Shown here piece after piece: positions 10,323 to 22,660 of a DNA stretch of 64,000 nt (positions are counted from its first letter, which is position 1; each line of letters opens with the position of its first letter). The notes below the pieces were generated by a model. That model saw nothing but the letters and a program-made list of their open reading frames with translations. It was not told where the DNA came from and searched no databases. A program made the position numbers and the translations under genes. Source of the stretch: Micromonospora peucetia (GTDB taxonomy: Bacteria > Actinomycetota > Actinomycetes > Mycobacteriales > Micromonosporaceae); contig NZ_FMIC01000002.1 in NCBI RefSeq assembly GCF_900091625.1, forward strand, positions 4,092,001-4,156,000, read 5' to 3'.

Positions 10323-12401
10323 GTGGCTGACCCCTCGACCTACCGCCCCGCGCCCGGCACGATCCCGGAGGCACCGGGGGTCTACCGCTTCCGCGACGGC
10401 ACCGGCCGGGTGATCTACGTCGGCAAGGCGAAGAGCCTGCGCAGCCGGCTCAACTCCTACTTCGCCGACCTGTGGGGCCTGCACCAGCGCACCCAGCAGA
10501 TGGTCACCACCGCCGAGTCGGTGGACTGGGTCACCGTGGGCACCGAGGTCGAGGCGCTCCAGCTCGAATACACCTGGATCAAGCAGTACGACCCGCGCTT
10601 CAACGTTCGCTACCGCGACGACAAGTCCTACCCCTACCTGGCGGTCACCCTCAACGAGGAGTTCCCCCGGTTGCAGGTGATGCGTGGTGCCAAGCGCAAG
10701 GGGGTGCGCTACTTCGGTCCCTACTCGCATGCCTGGGCGATCCGCGAGACGCTCGACCTGCTGCTGCGGGTCTTTCCGGCGCGCACCTGCTCGGCCGGAG
10801 TCTTCAAGCGCGCCGGCCAGGTCGGCCGCCCCTGCCTGCTGGGCTACATCGACAAGTGTTCGGCCCCCTGCGTCGGCAGCGTCACCCCCGAGCAGCACCG
10901 GGAGATCGTCGACGGCTTCTGCGACTTCATGGCCGGCCGCACCGACACGATGGTGCGCGGGCTGGAACGGGAGATGACCGAGGCCAGCGAGCAGTTGGAG
11001 TTCGAGCGGGCGGCCCGGCTACGCGACGACGTGGCCGCGCTGCGCCGGGCGATGGAGAAGCAGACCGTCGTGCTCGGTGACGGCACCGACGCCGACGTGG
11101 TCGCGTTCGCCGACGACCTTCTCGAAGCGGCCGTCCAGGTCTTCCACGTGCGCGACGGCCGGGTCCGTGGCCAGCGCGGCTGGGTGGTGGAGAAGACCGA
11201 GGAGTTGAGCACGGGCGACCTGGTGCACCACTTCTGCACCCAGGTCTACGGCGACGAGCAGGGCGAAGCCGACGTGCCCCGCGAGCTGCTCGTGCCGGCG
11301 TTGCCCGCCGACGCCGACGCACTGGCCGACTGGCTCTCCGGCCGTCGGGGCAGTCGGGTGACCCTGCGGGTGCCGCAGCGTGGCGACAAGCGGTCCCTGC
11401 TGGAGACGGTCGAGCGCAACGCGAAGGACGCCCTCACCCGGCACAAGCTGCGCCGGGCCGGCGACCTGACCACCCGGAGCAAGGCGCTCGACGAGATCAG
11501 CGAGGCGCTCGACATGCGCACCTCGCCGCTGCGCATCGAGTGTTTCGACATCTCCCAGATGCAGGGCACCGACGTGGTGGCGAGCATGGTCGTCTTCGAG
11601 GACGGGCTGCCCCGCAAGAGCGAATACCGGCGTTTCATCATCCGTGGCGCCACCGACGACCTCTCCGCCATGTCGGAGGTGCTGCGCCGCCGCTTCGCCC
11701 GCTACCTCGACGCCCGCGCCGAGACCGGCGAGGCGGGCGTCGAGCCGGCCGACGACTCCGCCGTCCCGGTCGCGCCTGACGACCTCACCGCCCCGGTCGG
11801 GCCGCAGGCCAGCACAGACCCGGTCGCGCCTGACGACCTCACCGCCCCGGTCGGGCCGGAGGCCAGCACGGTCCCGGCCGGGACCGACGAGCCTCGGGTG
11901 GGTGCCCTGATCGACCCGACCACCGGACGGCCGCGCCGGTTCGCGTACCCGCCGCAGCTGGTGGTGGTCGACGGCGGCGCGCCGCAGGTCGCGGCAGCGG
12001 CCCAGGCCCTCGCGGAGCTGGGCATCGACGACGTCGCGCTGTGCGGCCTGGCCAAGCGGCTGGAGGAGGTCTGGCTGCCCGACGACGAGTTCCCGGTCAT
12101 TCTGCCGCGCACCTCGGAAGGGCTCTACCTGCTGCAACGGGTGCGCGACGAGGCGCACCGCTTCGCCATCACCTTCCACCGGCAGCGGCGCTCCAAGCGG
12201 ATGACCGAGTCGGCGCTGGACAGGGTGCCCGGCCTGGGGGAGGTGCGCCGCAAGGCGCTGCTGCGCCACTTCGGCTCGCTCAAGCGGCTCTCCGCCGCCA
12301 CCGTGGAGGAGATCACCGAGGTGCCCGGCGTCGGCCGGCGCACTGCCGAGGCGATCCTGGCCGCGCTGGGTGGCGAGGCGAAGGCGCCGACAGCGGACTG
12401 A
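10323..12401 (+). CDS. uvrC: Excinuclease ABC subunit C (UvrC)
   Basis: The 692-residue product holds, in order, the GIY-YIG nuclease domain ([24 protein letters not shown]), the Cys cluster region, the UVR motif that contacts UvrB ([19 protein letters not shown]), the RNase H-like endonuclease domain ([19 protein letters not shown]) and C-terminal helix-hairpin-helix motifs ([26 protein letters not shown]). It makes both incisions in nucleotide excision repair. It is longer than most UvrC proteins because of a Pro/Ala/Asp-rich insertion around residues 470-530 that contains an 18-residue tandem duplication. GTG start, probably leaderless. Confidence 0.97.
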   Translation: MADPSTYRPAPGTIPEAPGVYRFRDGTGRVIYVGKAKSLRSRLNSYFADLWGLHQRTQQMVTTAESVDWVTVGTEVEALQLEYTWIKQYDPRFNVRYRDDKSYPYLAVTLNEEFPRLQVMRGAKRKGVRYFGPYSHAWAIRETLDLLLRVFPARTCSAGVFKRAGQVGRPCLLGYIDKCSAPCVGSVTPEQHREIVDGFCDFMAGRTDTMVRGLEREMTEASEQLEFERAARLRDDVAALRRAMEKQTVVLGDGTDADVVAFADDLLEAAVQVFHVRDGRVRGQRGWVVEKTEELSTGDLVHHFCTQVYGDEQGEADVPRELLVPALPADADALADWLSGRRGSRVTLRVPQRGDKRSLLETVERNAKDALTRHKLRRAGDLTTRSKALDEISEALDMRTSPLRIECFDISQMQGTDVVASMVVFEDGLPRKSEYRRFIIRGATDDLSAMSEVLRRRFARYLDARAETGEAGVEPADDSAVPVAPDDLTAPVGPQASTDPVAPDDLTAPVGPEASTVPAGTDEPRVGALIDPTTGRPRRFAYPPQLVVVDGGAPQVAAAAQALAELGIDDVALCGLAKRLEEVWLPDDEFPVILPRTSEGLYLLQRVRDEAHRFAITFHRQRRSKRMTESALDRVPGLGEVRRKALLRHFGSLKRLSAATVEEITEVPGVGRRTAEAILAALGGEAKAPTAD
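11765..11872 (+). repeat. 54-bp in-frame tandem duplication inside uvrC
   Basis: Two copies, 11765-11818 and 11819-11872, are almost identical and encode [16 protein letters not shown] followed by [16 protein letters not shown]. The unit is 18 codons, so the frame is kept. It lies in a low-complexity linker within the endonuclease half of UvrC. Confidence 0.9.
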
Positions 12402-12412
12402 CCGCGCCGCCG

Positions 12413-12432
12413 GCTCGGCTCGTGCGCCGAGC
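12413..12432. terminator. Weak hairpin between uvrC and recQ
   Basis: A 7-bp stem (GCTCGGC/GCCGAGC) with a 6-nt loop lies in the 48-bp gap between the convergent uvrC and recQ stops. It is short for a terminator, so this is tentative. Confidence 0.35.
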
Positions 12433-12449
12433 ACCCACCCGGCCGACGG

Positions 12450-14288
<1,839 letters not shown>

Positions 14289-14294
14289 CCGGAG

Positions 14295-14300
14295 ATTCTA
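14295..14300 (-). promoter_or_regulatory. -10 hexamer TAGAAT for leaderless recQ
   Basis: On the minus strand TAGAAT is separated by 6 nt (CTCCGG) from the recQ ATG at 14288. It is the best -10 match among the leaderless candidates here. Confidence 0.5.
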
Positions 14301-14423
14301 CGAACCCGCCCCGACAGCCGGGTGACCCGAGTGGGCGGGGCACGCCGTGCCGTGTTGCCATGGCGTGCCACAGGGCCGGCCGGTGGCTTCGGCACGCGGG
14401 CCCGTACCAGGAGAATCAATCCC

Positions 14424-15239
14424 ATGGAAAGCGACCTTCTCCTCGCTCGCCGCGCCGCCCTCGCCGGTGCCACGGTCGGCATGCGGTACTTCGTGGCCCT
14501 CGCTCAGCTTCCTCAGCAGCTGAAACCGGATGGCAGCGTGGTGACAGCGGCCGACCGGGCGGTGGAAGCCGCCATCCGGGAGGTTCTGGCCGCCGCGCGC
14601 CCAGGCGACGCCGTCCTGGGCGAGGAGGAGGGGCAGACCGGGCACGGCGGCCGGCGCTGGATCGTCGACCCGATCGACGGTACCGCTCTGTTCGTCGCCG
14701 GCGACAACCGCTGGTTGGTGCTCGTCGCGTTGGAGGAGGCTGGCGAAATCGTCGTCGGGGTGGCTGCGGTTCCCGCTCAGGGCAGGATCTGGTGGGCGCA
14801 GCGAGGCGACGGCGCGTTCGAGGCGGACATCTCCGGTTCGAGCCTGACCAACGAACGGCGGATCGCGGTCGACCGGGACAGCCCGGACGAGCTGCCCGGG
14901 AGCCGGCTCAGCGTGATCCCCACCGACCCTGAGCTCTCCCAGGCCGAACGTGAGTTCGTCGCGCCGCTGGGGGCGGTGACGCTGGCCGTTCCGTGGAGCA
15001 CCCATGCCGCGCTGCTCGTCGCCCGTGGACAACTGGACCTCGTCGTCCAGACCCGGGGGCAGGTGTGGGACTACGCGGCGACATCGCTGATCGTCGAAGA
15101 GGCTGGCGGGTGTTTCGGCGGGCTCGACGGGCAGGTCCGGCCGACGCCCGGGCCGGCGCTGTTCGCACGCAGCGCCGCCCTGCACGCCTCCGCGTTGCGG
15201 ATCCTCAACCCCGGCGGCGACCGCCCGACGACCACCTGA
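14424..15239 (+). CDS. Inositol monophosphatase family protein
   Basis: The 271-residue product has the metal-binding motifs of the Li+-sensitive phosphatase family: GEEEG, the hallmark WIVDPIDGTALF, and the C-terminal WDYAATSLIVEEAGG. It should be a Mg2+-dependent phosphomonoesterase acting on inositol phosphate, histidinol phosphate or a related substrate; sequence alone does not separate these. A good AGGAGA ribosome site lies about 11 nt upstream of the ATG. In actinomycetes inositol is used for phosphatidylinositol and mycothiol. The gene lies between divergent recQ and rapZ. Confidence 0.85.
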   Translation: MESDLLLARRAALAGATVGMRYFVALAQLPQQLKPDGSVVTAADRAVEAAIREVLAAARPGDAVLGEEEGQTGHGGRRWIVDPIDGTALFVAGDNRWLVLVALEEAGEIVVGVAAVPAQGRIWWAQRGDGAFEADISGSSLTNERRIAVDRDSPDELPGSRLSVIPTDPELSQAEREFVAPLGAVTLAVPWSTHAALLVARGQLDLVVQTRGQVWDYAATSLIVEEAGGCFGGLDGQVRPTPGPALFARSAALHASALRILNPGGDRPTTT

Positions 15240-15399
15240 TCGGTACGCCAGGCGACGATCCACCGACCAGCCCGCGGCCGGGCCTCGGTGCCCAGGCCGG
15301 TCCGACCGTGGCCTTGGCGGTCGATGCGTCCGGCGAGGGATAGAGTCGCAGATCGACCAGTCGCGGTCAGCCGACCGCGCCACCCGTGGGGAGCAGGCA

Positions 15400-16317
15400 G
15401 TGAACGAGGCGTGGACGCCCGAGGCTCGGGTCAGCGAGGACCCGACACCGACGGAGTCGGACACCACCCTGGTGGTGGTCACCGGGCTTTCCGGCGGTGG
15501 CCGCAGCACGGTGGCCCGGGCACTGGAGAACGTCGGTTTCTACGTGGTGGACAACCTTCCCCAGGCGCTCATGCTCGACATGGCCGAGCTGGCGTTCAAG
15601 GCGGGCGGGGCCGCCCGGCGTACGGCGATGGTGCTGGACGTGCGCTCGCGCGCCTTCTCCACCGACCTGGCCGGTGCGATCCGGGAGCTGAAGGAGCGTG
15701 GCTTCTCGCCCCGGGTGGTCTTCGTCGACGCCGACGACGAGGTGCTGATCCGGCGGTTCGAGAGCGTCCGGCGCTCGCACCCGTTGCAGGGCGACGGGCG
15801 GCTCGCCGACGGCATCGCGGTCGAGCGCGGCCTGCTGGAGGAGGCCCGCGACCAGGCCGACGTGATCATCGACACCAGCCACCTGAACGTCAACCAGCTG
15901 CGCCGCCGCGTCGAGGAGCTCTTCGGCGGGGAGGACGCCCGTCGGCTGCGGGTCACCGTGCTCTCCTTCGGCTTCAAGTACGGACTGCCGCCGGACGCCG
16001 ACTTCGTGCTCGACGCCCGTTTCCTGCCCAATCCGTACTGGGTGCCCGAGCTGCGCGAGCACACCGGCCGGGAGGAGGCGGTCAGCTCGTACGTGCTGGG
16101 GCAGGAGGGCGCGGACGCGTTCGTCACGTCGTACGCCGACCTGGTCAACGCCACCACCGTCGGCTTCGAGCGGGAGGGCAAGCGCTACCTGACCGTGGCG
16201 GTCGGCTGCACCGGTGGCAAGCACCGCAGTGTGGCCATCGCCGAGGAGTTGGCCGCCCGGCTGCGCCACTCCGGTCTGGCCGCCAACGCCCAGCACCGTG
16301 ACCTGGGGCGCGAATGA
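15400..16317 (+). CDS. rapZ: RNase adapter protein RapZ (YvcJ family nucleotide-binding protein)
   Basis: The 305-residue product carries a P-loop (GLSGGGRST, a variant with Arg in place of the usual Lys) and the strongly conserved FGFKYG and FDARFLPNPYW-like (LDARFLPNPYWVPELR) regions. It ends with the C-terminal CTGGKHRSV motif. In E. coli RapZ binds the sRNA GlmZ; in Gram-positive bacteria the homologue YvcJ hydrolyses GTP and its target is unclear. The GTG start follows a GGGGAGCAGG site. TAGAGT at 15341-15346 could be the -10 box of a leadered promoter. Its stop overlaps the start of yvcK by 4 bp (ATGA). Confidence 0.95.
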   Translation: MNEAWTPEARVSEDPTPTESDTTLVVVTGLSGGGRSTVARALENVGFYVVDNLPQALMLDMAELAFKAGGAARRTAMVLDVRSRAFSTDLAGAIRELKERGFSPRVVFVDADDEVLIRRFESVRRSHPLQGDGRLADGIAVERGLLEEARDQADVIIDTSHLNVNQLRRRVEELFGGEDARRLRVTVLSFGFKYGLPPDADFVLDARFLPNPYWVPELREHTGREEAVSSYVLGQEGADAFVTSYADLVNATTVGFEREGKRYLTVAVGCTGGKHRSVAIAEELAARLRHSGLAANAQHRDLGRE

Positions 16318-17420
16318 CGGCGACGCGGGTGGTCGCCTTCGGCGGCGGGCACGGCCTGTCCGCCTCGCTGCGCGCACTGCGCCGGTGCGCACCGGAGCTG
16401 GACCTGGACATCACGGCGGTGGTCACCGTCGGCGACGACGGTGGCTCCAGCGGCCGGCTGCGGGCCGAGCGGGGCGGCCTGCCCCCGGGCGACCTGCGGC
16501 AGGCACTGGTCGCGCTGGCCGGGGACCATCCGGCCACCCGGCGCAGTGCCGGGCTCTTCCAGCACCGCTTCGCCAAGGTGCCGGCGTCCGGCGTCGACGA
16601 CGCGGCCCGTGCGGGGAGCGGTTTGGAAGGGCATCTTCCTGACGTTTCCGGTAGCGGAAGGGCCCACTCCAATCCGAATCCGGTCGGGGTCGACCCGGGC
16701 GCGGGCGGCGGGCGGGGGAGTACCGGTGTCGACGGGCTGGCCGGGCACGCGGTGGGCAACCTGGTGCTCTGTGGGCTGATGGAGCTGCTCGGCGACCCGG
16801 TGGCGGCCCTGGAACATGCCGGCGCGATGCTCGGCTCGGTGGGCCGGGTGCTGCCGATGTCGTGCGAGCCGGTGGGGATCGAGGCACGGGTACGCGGTGC
16901 CGACCCGCGCCGGCCGGACGAGGTGGGCACGATCACCGGCCAGCACCAGGTCGCGGTGACCACCGGGCGGGTCGAGTCGCTGCGGCTCACTCCGGCCGCG
17001 CCGAAGGCCTGCCCGCAGGCGGTCGCCGCGATCGGCGCGGCCGACTGGCTGATCTTCGGGCCGGGTAGCTGGTACACGAGCCTGCTGCCGCACCTGCTGG
17101 TGCCGGAACTGGCCGCCGCGATCGTCGCAAGCCCGGCGCGGCGGCTCGTCACCCTGAACCTCGCAGCCGAGAAGGAGACCTCGGGGCTCTCCCAGGCCGA
17201 CCACCTGGCCGCGCTGCGCTGGTACCTGCCGGAGCTGAAGGTCGACCGTGTGGTCGCCGATTCCAAGGCGGCGGGTGACCCCGAACCGGTCGAGCGTGCG
17301 GCAGAATCGCTGGGTGCCCGACTGGTCCTCGCTCCCGTCGCGGTCACCGACGGCACTCCCCGTCATGATCCGGCCGCCCTGGGCGCCGCACTGGTGCCTG
17401 TCCTGGGCTCCGATCGTTAG
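16314..17420 (+). CDS. yvcK: YvcK/CofD-like gluconeogenesis factor
   Basis: The 368-residue product starts with the nucleotide-binding VVAFGGGHGLSASLRALRR and has VVTVGDDGGSSGRLR, the phospholipid/UDP-sugar-binding pattern of the YvcK family. YvcK proteins bind UDP-GlcNAc and support gluconeogenic growth and cell-wall synthesis. The protein is longer than usual because about 45 Gly/Ser/Pro-rich residues (starting near GSGLEGHLPDVSGSGRAHSN) separate LFQHRFAKV from the conserved GHAVGNLVLCGL. The DNA there looks like an inserted repeat element. It is translationally coupled to rapZ and followed by whiA, the standard actinobacterial order. Confidence 0.95.
   Translation: MTATRVVAFGGGHGLSASLRALRRCAPELDLDITAVVTVGDDGGSSGRLRAERGGLPPGDLRQALVALAGDHPATRRSAGLFQHRFAKVPASGVDDAARAGSGLEGHLPDVSGSGRAHSNPNPVGVDPGAGGGRGSTGVDGLAGHAVGNLVLCGLMELLGDPVAALEHAGAMLGSVGRVLPMSCEPVGIEARVRGADPRRPDEVGTITGQHQVAVTTGRVESLRLTPAAPKACPQAVAAIGAADWLIFGPGSWYTSLLPHLLVPELAAAIVASPARRLVTLNLAAEKETSGLSQADHLAALRWYLPELKVDRVVADSKAAGDPEPVERAAESLGARLVLAPVAVTDGTPRHDPAALGAALVPVLGSDR
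16621..16668 (+). repeat. Repeat-like insertion inside yvcK
   Basis: This segment contains two adjacent small hairpins: GGAAG/CTTCC at 16625-16639 and TTCCG/CGGAA at 16646-16659. They are followed by GGAAGGGCCC. The GGAAGGGC...GGAAGGGCCC arrangement resembles the AAGGAAAGGGCCC hairpin found after rbpA at 22608-22650 and, from memory, interspersed intergenic repeats of Micromonospora genomes. It coincides with the extra residues in YvcK. Confidence 0.45.
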
Positions 17421-17474
17421 ACACGTACGTAATCTCCGGCGACACGCCGGAACAGGTCGGTGAGGGGACGCACT

Positions 17475-18455
17475 ATGGCGATGACGGCTGCGGTCAAGGA
17501 CGAGCTGAGTCGGGTCGACGTGCCCAAGCCCTGCTGCCGTCGGGCGGAGATGGCGGCGCTGCTGCGCTTCGCCGGCGGGCTGCACATCGTCTCCGGCCGG
17601 GTCGTGGTGGAGGCTGAACTCGACACCGGGGCGGTGGCCCGGCGGCTGCGGCGGGAGATCGCCGAGGTCTACGGATATCCGAGCGAGATCCACGTGCTCG
17701 CCTCCGGTGGCCTGCGTAAGGGCAGCCACTTCATTGTCCGGGTGGTCAAGGACGGTGAGGCCCTCGCGCGGCAGACCGGGCTACTCGACGTCCGGGGGCG
17801 CCCGGTTCGGGGCCTGCCGCCGCACGTCGTCGCCGCGAACGTCTGCTGCGCGGTGTCGGCCTGGCGGGGCGCGTTCATGGCGCACGGCTCGCTGACCGAG
17901 CCTGGCCGCTCCAGCGCGCTGGAGATCACCTGCCCCGGCCCGGAATCCGCACTGGCCCTGGTGGGCGCGGCCCGCCGCATCGGCATCACCGCGAAGAACC
18001 GTGAGGTGCGCGGCGTGGACCGGGTGGTGGTCAAGGACGGCGACGCGATCGCCGCACTGCTCACCCGGATCGGCGCCCACTCCAGCGTGCTGGCCTGGGA
18101 GGAGCGCCGGGTGCGCCGCGAGGTGCGGGCCACGGCGAACCGGCTGGCCAACTTCGACGACGCCAACCTGCGCCGCTCGGCGCGGGCCGCGGTCGCCGCC
18201 GCCGCCCGGGTGACCCGGGCCCTGGAGATCCTCGCCGAGGACGCGCCCAACCACCTCACCTCGGCCGGCCGGCTGCGCCTGGAGCACCGGCAGGCCTCGC
18301 TGGAGGAGTTGGGCGCGCTGGCCGATCCGCCGTTGACCAAGGACGCGATCGCCGGCCGGATCCGCCGGTTGCTGGCGCTGGCCGACAAGCGGGCCCGGGA
18401 CCTGGGCATCCCGGATACGGAAGCGGCCGTCACACCCGACATGCTCGTGGTCTGA
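17475..18455 (+). CDS. whiA: Sporulation regulator WhiA
   Basis: The 326-residue product begins [15 protein letters not shown] and has the WhiA layout: an N-terminal LAGLIDADG homing-endonuclease-like domain without nuclease function, and a C-terminal helix-turn-helix ([26 protein letters not shown]). In Streptomyces WhiA works with WhiB to switch on sporulation septation genes. The ATG at 17475 is preferred to the in-frame GTG at 17460, because it gives the usual N-terminus and has the purine-rich GAGGGGACG upstream. It is the last gene of the rapZ-yvcK-whiA block. Confidence 0.97.
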   Translation: MAMTAAVKDELSRVDVPKPCCRRAEMAALLRFAGGLHIVSGRVVVEAELDTGAVARRLRREIAEVYGYPSEIHVLASGGLRKGSHFIVRVVKDGEALARQTGLLDVRGRPVRGLPPHVVAANVCCAVSAWRGAFMAHGSLTEPGRSSALEITCPGPESALALVGAARRIGITAKNREVRGVDRVVVKDGDAIAALLTRIGAHSSVLAWEERRVRREVRATANRLANFDDANLRRSARAAVAAAARVTRALEILAEDAPNHLTSAGRLRLEHRQASLEELGALADPPLTKDAIAGRIRRLLALADKRARDLGIPDTEAAVTPDMLVV

Positions 18456-19724
<1,269 letters not shown>

Positions 19725-19759
19725 GGAAGTTGGCGGTCACGAACGGAGGGCTGGCGTAA

Positions 19760-20959
19760 GTGAGCATCCGTACCCTCGACGACCTGCTCGCCGAGGGGGT
19801 GTCGGGTCGGCGCGTGCTGGTACGCGCCGACCTGAACGTCCCACTCGACAAGCAGTCCGGCGACATCAGTGACGACGGCCGTATCCGGGCCGTGCTGCCC
19901 ACCCTGAGCGCCCTCACCGCTGCCGGCGCCAAGGTGGTCGTCTGCTCGCACCTGGGCCGCCCGAAGGGCGCCCCGGATCCGCAGTTCAGCCTGCGCCCGG
20001 TCGCCGGGCGCCTCGGCGAGCTGCTCGGCGCGCCGGTGCACTTCGCCACCGACACCGTCGGTGAGTCCGCCAGCGCCACGGTGGACACGCTCGCCGACGG
20101 CGAGGTCGCGGTGCTGGAGAACCTGCGGTTCAACAAGGGCGAGACCAGCAAGGACGACGCCGAGCGGGGCGCCTTCGCCGACCAGCTCGCCGGGTTCGGC
20201 GACGCCTACGTCGACGACGCGTTCGGCGCGGTGCACCGCAGGCACGCCAGCGTCCACGACGTGCCGGCCCGGCTGCCGCACGTCGCCGGCCGGCTGGTGC
20301 TGCGCGAGGTGGAGGTCCTGTCCCGGCTGACCGGCGAGCCGGAGCGCCCGTACGTCGTGGTGCTCGGCGGTTCGAAGGTCTCCGACAAGCTCGCGGTCAT
20401 CGAGGCGCTGCTGCCGACGGTCGACCGGCTGCTCATCGGCGGCGGGATGTGCTTCACCTTCCTCAAGGCCCAGGGCCACGAGGTGGGCTCCTCGCTGCTG
20501 GAGGAGGAGATGGTCGAGACCTGCCGCAACCTGCTGGAGCGCTCCGAGGGCAAGATCATGCTCCCGGTCGACGTGGTGGCCGCGGACGCGTTCGCCCCGG
20601 ATGCCGCGCACGACACCGTGCCGGCCGACGGCATCCCGAGCAGGCGGGTCGGGCTGGACATCGGGCCGGAGACGGTCGCCGGGTTCTCCGCCGCCCTCAA
20701 GGGCGCGCGGACGATCTTCTGGAACGGCCCGATGGGCGTGTTCGAGATGCCGGCGTTCGCCCACGGCACCCGCGGGATCGCCGAGACGATCGCGAAGACC
20801 GACGCGTTCACCGTCGTCGGTGGCGGTGACTCGGCGGCGGCGGTCCGTGCCCTCGGGCTGGACGAGTCGTCCTTCGGGCACATCTCCACCGGCGGTGGCG
20901 CCTCCCTGGAATACCTGGAGGGCAAGACCCTCCCCGGCATCGCGGCCCTGGAGAACTGA
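19760..20959 (+). CDS. pgk: Phosphoglycerate kinase
   Basis: The 399-residue product is a full-length PGK with the substrate-binding VRADLNVPL, the basic patch [18 protein letters not shown], and the nucleotide-binding C-terminal GGGDSAAAV...[13 protein letters not shown]. It transfers phosphate from 1,3-bisphosphoglycerate to ADP. The GTG start follows a GGAGGG site. Its stop overlaps the tpiA ATG by one base (TGATG), so the two are translationally coupled. Confidence 0.98.
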   Translation: MSIRTLDDLLAEGVSGRRVLVRADLNVPLDKQSGDISDDGRIRAVLPTLSALTAAGAKVVVCSHLGRPKGAPDPQFSLRPVAGRLGELLGAPVHFATDTVGESASATVDTLADGEVAVLENLRFNKGETSKDDAERGAFADQLAGFGDAYVDDAFGAVHRRHASVHDVPARLPHVAGRLVLREVEVLSRLTGEPERPYVVVLGGSKVSDKLAVIEALLPTVDRLLIGGGMCFTFLKAQGHEVGSSLLEEEMVETCRNLLERSEGKIMLPVDVVAADAFAPDAAHDTVPADGIPSRRVGLDIGPETVAGFSAALKGARTIFWNGPMGVFEMPAFAHGTRGIAETIAKTDAFTVVGGGDSAAAVRALGLDESSFGHISTGGGASLEYLEGKTLPGIAALEN

Positions 20960-21750
20960 TGGCGAGCGTCACCCGCCGGCCCCTGATGGCCGGCAACTGG
21001 AAGATGAACTGCAACCACCTCGAGGCCAACCTGCTGGTGCAGAAGCTGGCGGCCAGCCTCACCGAGAAGCAGCTCACCGACGTCGAGACGGTGGTCCTGC
21101 CGCCGTTCACCGACCTGCGTACGGTGCAGACCGCCGTCGACGGCGACAAGCTGCTCATCGGCTACGGCGGGCAGGACCTCTCGCCGCACGCGTCGGGGGC
21201 CTACACCGGGGACATCTCCGGCCCGATGCTGGCGAAGCTGGGCTGCACCTACGTGACGATCGGGCACTCGGAGCGGCGGGCCTACCACCACGAGGACGAC
21301 GCGATCGTCAACGCCAAGGTGCAGGCGGCGCTGACCCACGGGCTCACCCCGATCCTCTGCGTGGGCGAGGGGCTCGACGTCCGGGAGAACGGCACCCATG
21401 TGGCGCACTGCAGCGACCAGCTCGACGGCGCGCTGAAGGGGCTGACCGCCGAGCAGGTGGCGAAGGTCGTGGTGGCGTACGAGCCGGTCTGGGCGATCGG
21501 CACGGGCCGGACGGCCACCCCGGAGGACGCCCAGGAAGTGTGCGGCGCGGTCCGGCAGCGCCTGGCCGAGTCCTTCGGCCAGGACACCGCCGACAAGGTC
21601 CGGGTGCTCTACGGCGGGTCGGTCAAGTCCTCAAACGTCGCGGCGATCATGGCTCAGCCTGACGTCGACGGGGCACTCGTGGGCGGCGCGAGCCTGGACG
21701 CCGAGGAGTTCGCGAAGATCTGCCGGTTCCCGGAGCACATCACCCGCTGA
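20959..21750 (+). CDS. tpiA: Triosephosphate isomerase
   Basis: The 263-residue product shows the TIM-barrel signatures NWKMN near the N-terminus (catalytic Lys), IGHSERR (catalytic His) and [15 protein letters not shown] (catalytic Glu). The phosphate-binding YGGSVKSSN and GALVGGASL loops follow. It interconverts dihydroxyacetone phosphate and glyceraldehyde 3-phosphate. The start codon overlaps the pgk stop. Confidence 0.98.
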   Translation: MASVTRRPLMAGNWKMNCNHLEANLLVQKLAASLTEKQLTDVETVVLPPFTDLRTVQTAVDGDKLLIGYGGQDLSPHASGAYTGDISGPMLAKLGCTYVTIGHSERRAYHHEDDAIVNAKVQAALTHGLTPILCVGEGLDVRENGTHVAHCSDQLDGALKGLTAEQVAKVVVAYEPVWAIGTGRTATPEDAQEVCGAVRQRLAESFGQDTADKVRVLYGGSVKSSNVAAIMAQPDVDGALVGGASLDAEEFAKICRFPEHITR

Positions 21751-21845
21751 TCGCTCGCTATCCTTGACTCCGCCCGTCCGTCGGTCGGTGCCACCGTGCC
21801 CGATCTGTCCGGGCGAGGATCGTAACGAGAGGACTGACCCCAGCC

Positions 21846-22109
21846 ATGCCGATCTGGTTCGCATACACGTTGATCGTGTTGCTGGTCATCACGAGCGTTC
21901 TGTTGACCCTGCTGATCCTGCTGCACCGCGGTAAGGGCGGCGGGATGTCGAGCATGTTCGGCGGTGGCGTCAGCTCCAGCCTCGCCGGTTCCTCGGTGGC
22001 GGAGAAGAACCTCGACCGCTACACCGTCCTGGTGGGCATCGTCTGGTTCGCCTCCATCGTCGGGCTGGGCCTCTGGCTCCGCCTCCAGCAGGCCAGCGGC
22101 GTAGTCTGA
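21846..22109 (+). CDS. secG: Preprotein translocase subunit SecG
   Basis: The 87-residue product has two transmembrane helices (PIWFAYTLIVLLVITSVLL and a C-terminal VLVGIVWFASIVGLGLWL). They are joined by the Gly/Ser-rich loop HRGKGGGMSSMFGGGVSSS, the SecG pattern. It stimulates the SecYEG channel. TATCCT at 21759-21764 may be its own -10 element. The tpiA-secG-rbpA order is common in actinomycetes. Confidence 0.95.
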   Translation: MPIWFAYTLIVLLVITSVLLTLLILLHRGKGGGMSSMFGGGVSSSLAGSSVAEKNLDRYTVLVGIVWFASIVGLGLWLRLQQASGVV

Positions 22110-22130
22110 GCCCACCGAGTCGTACAATTT

Positions 22131-22161
22131 GCGCGCGGTCCGTCATCGACGGACCGCGCGC
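22131..22161 (+). terminator. Terminator hairpin after secG
   Basis: A perfect 14-bp stem (22131-22144 with 22148-22161) and an ATC loop start 22 nt after the secG stop. TACAAT at 22123-22128 just in front is a near-consensus -10 hexamer. The hairpin might therefore alternatively lie at the 5' end of the rbpA mRNA. Confidence 0.6.
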
Positions 22162-22239
22162 AGTTCGTTTCACCCGCTGCACCGCGTCGCCCGTCGCCCC
22201 TCCGCGGCGGTCCCCCTCCGACGACAGGAGCGAGCAGCC

Positions 22240-22590
22240 GTGCCCATTGGCAACGTCATCCGGGGCACCCGGGCCGGATCTCTGCCCGCCCACCGCGCCG
22301 AGCGCCACCAGCCGGCCCCGTGCCGGACGGTCACCTACTGGTGCCGCAACGACCATCACACGAACATCCGACTCGCCGCCGAGGTGGAGGTGCCGGAGGT
22401 GTGGGACTGTCCGCGCTGCGGCCTCCCTGCCGGCCAGGACGCGCAGAACCCGCCGGGCCGCGCCCGGCTCGAGCCCTACAAGACCCACCTGGCGTACGTG
22501 AAGGAGCGGCGCACCGCCGAGGAGGGGGAGGCGATCCTGGCCGAGGCCCTCGCCGCCCTGCGCCGCCGACGCGGCCGTGCCGCCACCTAG
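22240..22590 (+). CDS. rbpA: RNA polymerase-binding protein RbpA
   Basis: The 116-residue product starts MPIGNVIRGTRAGSLPAHRA. It has the RbpA core with a zinc ribbon-like CRTVTYWCRNDHH and CPRCGLPAG, the basic linker, and the C-terminal sigma-interaction domain (RLEPYKTHLAYVKERRT). RbpA is an essential actinobacterial factor that stabilises open complexes with the principal sigma factor. The GTG is preceded by an ACAGGAGCGAG ribosome site. It is monocistronic and converges on pgl. Confidence 0.97.
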   Translation: MPIGNVIRGTRAGSLPAHRAERHQPAPCRTVTYWCRNDHHTNIRLAAEVEVPEVWDCPRCGLPAGQDAQNPPGRARLEPYKTHLAYVKERRTAEEGEAILAEALAALRRRRGRAAT

Positions 22591-22607
22591 GCCGCCGAAG
22601 GTGTAAG

Positions 22608-22650
22608 GAAAGGGCCCTGGTTGACGCACAGCGTCAACCAGGGCCCTTTC
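22608..22650. terminator. Long perfect hairpin between rbpA and pgl
   Basis: Arms of 20 nt (22608-22627 and 22631-22650) are perfectly complementary around a 3-nt ACA loop. It sits between the convergent rbpA and pgl stops and should terminate both. Its GGAAAGGGCCC ends resemble the repeat-like insertion in yvcK and a class of interspersed repeats I recall from Micromonospora; the latter is from memory, not checked. Confidence 0.85.
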
Positions 22651-22660
22651 TACTCACTTG

